Both the position numbers and the translations under genes were made by a program. DNA of 15,982 nt from Patescibacteria group bacterium (lineage in GTDB: Bacteria; Patescibacteriota; Minisyncoccia; Phycocordibacterales; UBA12445): NCBI GenBank assembly GCA_022710205.1, contig JAKLHJ010000011.1, positions 1 to 15,982 on the forward strand, written 5' to 3'. Under the pieces are notes generated by a model. It saw only the letters and a program-made list of their open reading frames with translations, ran no database searches and was not told where the DNA came from. This document shows positions 13,230 through 15,982 of the stretch, piece by piece (within the stretch, counting starts at the first letter, position 1; each line of letters begins with the position of its first letter).

Positions 13230-14030
13230 TTAAAAAACACTAATTTCTTTCTCGTGTTTTTGAGCTTCTGCCCAAAGTTTTTTCATTGTGTCGTCAAAAC
13301 TATCACCGGAGGCAACGCTATCTAAATATATTTTTTTAAAATAATCTGTCATCTTTACTCCGTCGATGTGTATTTCATCAAATGATGAGTACCCCCAGCC
13401 TTTTGGATTAATTAACTCTTTTATTTTTGGATCGCACTGCAATATTATTGGGTCGATTATTTCACTTAATCTCCAAGCTAAATTGGGGCTTTCATATTGA
13501 TTGCGTGATATTTCAGGGAAAATCTCTTTCCATTTCTTAAACCACAGAAAGTGTACTATTTCGTGTGCTGCCGTTTCAATATTTCTTGGCAAAGACCCAT
13601 AACCGATATAAAAAGAATATGTATTCAAAAATCTGGGAAAGATTGGCATCATAGTAACAGAACCTGTAATTTGCTTATCTATCGGCCAAGACGTCTCAAA
13701 TAAATCGGAAAGGGCGGTAAAAAAATCATTTTCTATCTTCTTCCATTCAATAATAAATTCCTTTTCAAATTTTTCTATATTATCTTTATTGTGCTCCCTT
13801 TGCTCCTCAAGAACCTTCCTGCATATATCAATCTTATTCTCCTCTCCTGTCGCCTCATCGAGCTGTTTCTTCAAATCGGGATATCTTTTGTTAAAAAGTG
13901 GCCCAAACCGTGTTTCGTATACAAAACCTTTTAAAATGCTGGCTTCTTTCTGAGAATCAATCTGTTCTAAGCTAAGTGAGGGTAAAAATTTATTTTCAAT
14001 TTTATTTTGTTGCTTTTCTATGTTTTCCAT
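13230..14030 (-). CDS. HExxH metalloprotease-like protein
   Basis: A 266-residue protein with a charged, coiled helical N-terminal half (residues 1-110) and a motif HEIVH at 156-160 preceded by IETAA, the zinc-binding helix typical of metallopeptidases. About 30 residues later LSEIID (188-193) offers a glutamate as third ligand, as in gluzincins. No signal peptide or membrane segment is seen, so it would act in the cytoplasm. The family is not recognised; no specific substrate can be named. The gene is AT-rich compared with the two genes downstream. It starts 7 nt after an extended -10 box, so its mRNA is probably leaderless, unlike most neighbours. It ends about 75 bp before the next gene with no clear terminator. 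Peptidase activity is inferred from the motif only. Confidence 0.72.
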   Translation of the reverse strand: MENIEKQQNKIENKFLPSLSLEQIDSQKEASILKGFVYETRFGPLFNKRYPDLKKQLDEATGEENKIDICRKVLEEQREHNKDNIEKFEKEFIIEWKKIENDFFTALSDLFETSWPIDKQITGSVTMMPIFPRFLNTYSFYIGYGSLPRNIETAAHEIVHFLWFKKWKEIFPEISRNQYESPNLAWRLSEIIDPIILQCDPKIKELINPKGWGYSSFDEIHIDGVKMTDYFKKIYLDSVASGDSFDDTMKKLWAEAQKHEKEISVF

Positions 14031-14046
14031 CGTCTAAATTTTAGCA
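14031..14046 (-). promoter_or_regulatory. Extended -10 promoter of the metalloprotease-like gene (probably leaderless)
   Basis: On the minus strand TATGCTAAAAT is read, with TG, one base, then TAAAAT at 14043-14038. Seven bases separate it from the ATG at 14030. No Shine-Dalgarno sequence is present. The same TTTATGCTAAAAT string recurs at the methyltransferase promoter. Confidence 0.55.
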
Positions 14047-14067
14047 TAAACACAATAAAAATATATT

Positions 14068-14096
14068 TTGACCCAAGTCATAATATCTGGTAAATT
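14068..14096 (+). promoter_or_regulatory. Sigma-70-like promoter facing right
   Basis: TTGACC at 14068-14073, a 17-bp spacer and TAAATT at 14091-14096. Transcription would start near 14103, ahead of a short open frame with a good ribosome site at 14141. It is back to back with the minus-strand promoter at 14031-14046. Confidence 0.5.
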
Positions 14097-14140
14097 ATGG
14101 ATAAATTTAGGCCTTCGTAAATATGGAGAAAGGAGAGCGT

Positions 14141-14179
14141 ATGCTTCAAATCCCGGAGGTTTACCTGGAGGCGCTCTGA
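14141..14179 (+). CDS. Possible 12-residue small ORF or remnant of a gene start
   Basis: The frame encodes MLQIPEVYLEAL. AGGAG (14131-14135) lies 5 nt before the ATG and a plausible promoter ends at 14096, so this has the full set-up of a translated start. It could be a leader peptide, a micro-protein or the stump of a decayed gene. Nothing downstream before the hairpin at 14277 continues it in any frame. The surrounding 14031-14396 gap has no other gene. Confidence 0.3.
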   Translation: MLQIPEVYLEAL

Positions 14180-14180
14180 A

Positions 14181-14262
14181 ACATCCTAATTTCCCTCAAA
14201 CTCACGACCACCGGATTCTGATTCTATCTTTGCCTGCGCACCACAGGGCAGGCAGGCTCATA
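14181..14262 (+). repeat. Degenerate copy 3 of the intergenic repeat, with GC-rich hairpin inserted
   Basis: The stretch CCTAATTTCCCTCAAACTCA followed by CGACCACCGGATTCTGATTC parallels copy 1 (9661-9727) and copy 2 (11634-11698). It then departs into GCCTGC...GCAGGC, a hairpin between about 14232 and 14255. The match is weaker than between copies 1 and 2. Confidence 0.3.
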
Positions 14263-14265
14263 AGG

Positions 14266-14295
14266 TCACAAAAGAAAAAGCCCCAATGGGGCTTT
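14266..14295 (-). terminator. Terminator hairpin in the left repeat copy
   Basis: AAAGCCCC (14277-14284) pairs with GGGGCTTT (14288-14295) around AAT. On the minus strand it is followed by TTCTTTTGTG. It now follows only the gene remnant at 14304-14362. Confidence 0.7.
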
Positions 14296-14303
14296 CAATG
14301 TTT

Positions 14304-14362
14304 CTAGCTGTGCAAAACGGGATAAGTTATCGTGAGCAAAAACCTAATTTCCTTAACTTTTT
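14304..14362 (-). pseudogene. 3'-end remnant of a paralogue of the 15149 gene
   Basis: Read on the minus strand the repeat encodes KVKEIRFLLTITYPVLHS and a TAG, against KIKEIRFLDAITYAVLHS and TAG at the true gene end. The frame is preserved, the stop is identical and the terminator follows at the same distance. The remnant is cut off exactly where the methyltransferase promoter begins (14361-14372). Only about 19 codons remain, so it is not functional. Confidence 0.75.
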
Positions 14363-14363
14363 A

Positions 14364-14372
14364 TGCTAAAAT
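14364..14372 (+). promoter_or_regulatory. Extended -10 promoter of the methyltransferase gene
   Basis: TTTATGCTAAAAT is read here, with TG at 14364-14365 and TAAAAT at 14367-14372. A leader of roughly 18 nt to the ATG at 14397 would result. No Shine-Dalgarno sequence is seen in it. Confidence 0.45.
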
Positions 14373-14396
14373 GTTTAATATAAAAAAGCTAAATTT

Positions 14397-15071
14397 ATGG
14401 ATAAACAAATTGAATATATTGCGGAGGCTCTCAAATTAGATCTACCTGATTTTGAATGCCCTGATATTGGCCAAACTCCAGCCGAGATTATTAATAATCT
14501 AAAAATCGTTAGACAATTAGACCCAAAGGTTATTTTGGAGATAGGTTCTGCGACGGGCGGATTTTTCTATATGCTTTCCGCGGCACTTTCTAATAAAAAA
14601 AGAACCTTCATTTCAATAGATCCTTGGACTGAAGGGACAAAATATGAAAGGCAGTACCATATATATGATGAAACCATCAATAACTTAAAAAAGTTCTACC
14701 CCAATAATCAGTATTTTAGAATTCGAAGAAGATCAGAAGATGTTAGGGCGACAGAGGAACTGAAAATAATGCTAAAAGATCAAAAAATAGACTTCTTGTT
14801 TATCGACGGAGCGCACACATATCAGAGCGTAATGAATGATTGGCTTAATTATAGCCAGTTCCTAAATGAAAAAAGTGTCGTGGCGTTTCATGACATTGTA
14901 GAATATGGAGAAGTAAACCAAGCGTGGAAGGAAATATCTTCTCAAAACAATAATTACACTCATCAAGAATTTAAAGAAGAAGGAATACCCCTTCTTACCT
15001 CTTTGGGCGAAACTGACGCAAAGTTTAGCAAGCCAATAGTTTTAGGAGTTGGCTATCTGTTTAAGAATTAA
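14397..15071 (+). CDS. Class I SAM-dependent methyltransferase (Methyltransf_24-like)
   Basis: A 224-residue Rossmann-fold methyltransferase. Motif I is VILEIGSATGG (45-55), where SAM binds, followed by a strand ending ISIDPW (73-77) with Asp75 as the likely ribose contact. The segment IDFLFIDGAHTYQSVMNDW (131-149) and VVAFHDI (161-167) are characteristic of the Methyltransf_24 / cephalosporin-hydroxylase-type group, whose members often modify sugars or small metabolites and use the Asp/His pair for a metal. The target cannot be named. It has no membrane segment. It is the only plus-strand gene of the 9.7-15.5 kb block and sits between two 102-bp direct repeats, which suggests it arrived as a unit. 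Its composition is AT-rich, like the gene at 13230. Confidence 0.85.
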   Translation: MDKQIEYIAEALKLDLPDFECPDIGQTPAEIINNLKIVRQLDPKVILEIGSATGGFFYMLSAALSNKKRTFISIDPWTEGTKYERQYHIYDETINNLKKFYPNNQYFRIRRRSEDVRATEELKIMLKDQKIDFLFIDGAHTYQSVMNDWLNYSQFLNEKSVVAFHDIVEYGEVNQAWKEISSQNNNYTHQEFKEEGIPLLTSLGETDAKFSKPIVLGVGYLFKN

Positions 15072-15105
15072 ACCTTAACTTAATTTTATTTTACCCAAAT
15101 TCCCG

Positions 15106-15207
15106 TAAGCTCACAAAAGAAAAAGCCCCGATGGGGCTTTTAATGTTTCTAACTGTGCAAAACAGCATACGTTATTGCATCCAAAAACCTGATTTCCTTA
15201 ATTTTTT
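15106..15207 (-). repeat. 102-bp direct repeat, right copy
   Basis: Right partner of 14261-14362. Here the repeat is the authentic 3' end and terminator of the intact gene at 15149-15532. Similarity stops at 15207, inside that gene. Confidence 0.85.
15111..15141 (-). terminator. Terminator of the 15149 gene (shared with the methyltransferase)
   Basis: AAAAGCCCC (15121-15129) pairs with GGGGCTTTT (15133-15141) around GAT. On the minus strand it continues into TTCTTTTGTG, and the stop codon is 7 bp upstream. On the plus strand it lies 50 bp after the methyltransferase stop and may also serve that gene. Confidence 0.8.
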
Positions 15208-15532
15208 CAAATATCTGCGGCCGCAGGGCGCGCTGCATCGTGGGATCAAGATTTACAAGCCCAAACAAAATTTTTTCTTGTTTTTTGTCTTTTTGCCAGT
15301 CGCCGAGACCGACGATAACGGCCAATTCGTGCCACTTTTCTAAAGAGAGCACCTCTAGCGAATCGATAATTTTCCACGGGTCATAGCCCGGCACATCTTC
15401 GCGCTGGACAATAATGTGGTCGGGGATAAGCCAAACGAGGCGTTCTTTAGAATCGCCATAATAATCTCCCTGGAAATCGAGCAGAAAATGGACGGCCTCT
15501 CTTATCGAAAAAATCTGGCGCGATTTTTGCAT
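15149..15532 (-). CDS. Small protein of unknown function with a partial duplicate nearby
   Basis: A 127-residue soluble protein starting at an ATG with GGAGG 6-7 nt upstream. It reads as a mixed alpha/beta protein with no cysteine, no membrane segment and no catalytic motif that I recognise: an N-terminal helix IREAVHFLLDFQGDYYG, a strand VWLIPDHIIVQ, an acidic helix LEVLSLEKWHELAVIVGLGDW and a C-terminal helix FLDAITYAVLHS. The terminator is immediately downstream. Its last 19 codons and terminator are repeated 845 bp to the left, beyond the methyltransferase gene. Function unknown. The coding call rests on the ribosome site, the terminator and the conserved 3' codons in the duplicate. Confidence 0.75.
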   Translation of the reverse strand: MQKSRQIFSIREAVHFLLDFQGDYYGDSKERLVWLIPDHIIVQREDVPGYDPWKIIDSLEVLSLEKWHELAVIVGLGDWQKDKKQEKILFGLVNLDPTMQRALRPQIFEKIKEIRFLDAITYAVLHS

Positions 15533-15599
15533 GCTATACCTCCAAACTCAAAGTGCGAACTCTTCTCAAACTACCACTCAAAAATAATACTTACAACCT

Positions 15600-15627
15600 T
15601 TGACAAAGCAATAAAACCTGTTAGATT
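15600..15627 (+). promoter_or_regulatory. Candidate promoter of the right-edge gene
   Basis: A consensus TTGACA (15600-15605), a 16-bp spacer and TAGATT (15622-15627). Transcription from here would give a leader of about 145 nt before the TTG at 15778. Apart from the TTTTGGCGGG motif at 15752 the leader shows only a small CTAGA/ATCTAG palindrome near 15707-15728. Confidence 0.4.
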
Positions 15628-15777
15628 GAGGCTAAATAGGACATTGAAATTTAAAGGCCCTCCGAAACTTTTGGACACAGAAACCAAGAGGTTAAATAAA
15701 AACAAGCTAGAAATTATAAATATCTAGTCAAATCGCCTTTACTGTGAAAAGTTTTGGCGGGCAAAGGGGGAATAGCC

Positions 15778-15982
15778 TTGATTCAAATACCAAGGGAAGA
15801 CCGAAAAATGCTTCTAAGATTCGTCAAAGAATATAACCAACATTCTCACAACGACATGGCCGAATCTGCGGCAAAAAGAAACATCGAAGAGGGATTGTTG
15901 GAGCTATTTGATCCTTTATATTTTTTCGATATAAAGATTCCTCTGCTGGAGATGAAAAGATGGCGACAGCATTGCTCTAATG
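15778..15982 (+). CDS. Unknown protein, N-terminal part (runs off right edge)
   Basis: An open frame from a TTG at 15778 continues to the window end, giving 68 residues. AAGGGGG (15764-15770) lies 7 nt upstream of the TTG, which supports it over the in-frame ATG ten codons later. The visible part begins MIQIPREDRKMLLRF and is charged and helical (HNDMAESAAKRNIEEGLLELF), with no signal peptide, membrane segment or known motif. It shares the TTTTGGCGGG leader element with the gene at 5730. Function unknown; the rest is outside the window. Confidence 0.6.
   Translation, partial: MIQIPREDRKMLLRFVKEYNQHSHNDMAESAAKRNIEEGLLELFDPLYFFDIKIPLLEMKRWRQHCSN

Larger units (their letters stand above)
14261..14362 (-). 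repeat. 102-bp direct repeat, left copy
   Basis: This matches 15106-15207 without gaps at a constant offset of 845 bp; about 88 of 102 bases agree by eye. It includes a terminator hairpin and the last codons of a copy of the gene at 15149. Most mismatches cluster in the middle (about 14319-14337). Confidence 0.85.

Noticed and set aside
14068..14307. 79-residue plus-strand open frame
   Set aside because: The frame spans the promoter, the repeat hairpin and a terminator; the better supported start in this stretch is the short ORF at 14141 in another frame.
15416..15727. 103-residue plus-strand open frame
   Set aside because: Its first part is antisense to the gene at 15149-15532 and it has no ribosome site; the rest is intergenic.
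1..15982. CRISPR array, transposase, integrase or rRNA
   Set aside because: No regularly spaced repeats, no recognisable recombinase or transposase protein and no rRNA-like stretches were seen.

Overview
The window looks like a genome fragment from an uncultured bacterium. From about 3.2 kb to the right end, the gene content resembles Patescibacteria (CPR, Parcubacteria-like): a SIMPL-domain protein, a Gmad2-domain protein, a membrane-anchored Clp ATPase, short genes, simple stem-loop terminators and many small proteins of unknown function. This placement is inferred from families; no rRNA or marker phylogeny is available here. The left 3.1 kb is lower in GC and very poor in CpG. It carries genes less typical of that group: a peptide-binding lipoprotein and a CHASE4 sensor. 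The change of style falls inside rarA, so either a horizontal junction or a chimeric assembly must be considered.

Layout. 1-2332 (minus): a family-5 solute-binding lipoprotein gene overlaps by 1 nt the start of a CHASE4 sensor gene that runs off the left edge. 2489-4011 (plus): a small secreted protein overlaps rarA by 1 nt. 4012-4189: a palindromic dispersed repeat. 4190-9483 (plus): a SIMPL protein, a dUTPase, a DUF5698-like membrane protein, a Gmad2 protein, then a two-gene unit of a small membrane protein and a membrane-anchored ClpC-like AAA+ protein whose first ATPase module lacks the Walker A lysine. Several of these genes have a -10 box only 6-7 nt before the start codon and no Shine-Dalgarno sequence, as expected for leaderless mRNAs.

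9484-15777 is an accessory block of mostly minus-strand, singly terminated genes: a cysteine-rich protein, tRNA-Glu(CTC), a histidine phosphatase, a radical SAM protein, a RING-like zinc-finger protein with an apparent 1-nt frameshift, an HExxH metalloprotease-like protein and a small unknown protein. One plus-strand SAM methyltransferase gene sits between two 102-bp direct repeats, each holding the 3' end and terminator of the small unknown gene. Most genes here have strong Shine-Dalgarno sites, and base composition varies from gene to gene, suggesting separate acquisitions. A plus-strand gene starts at 15778 and leaves the window.

The observations most worth checking are the duplicated gene end flanking the methyltransferase, the frameshifted zinc-finger gene, the repeats resembling the tRNA-Glu 3' half, the solute-binding protein/CHASE4 pair, the degenerate membrane Clp, and the composition break within rarA.
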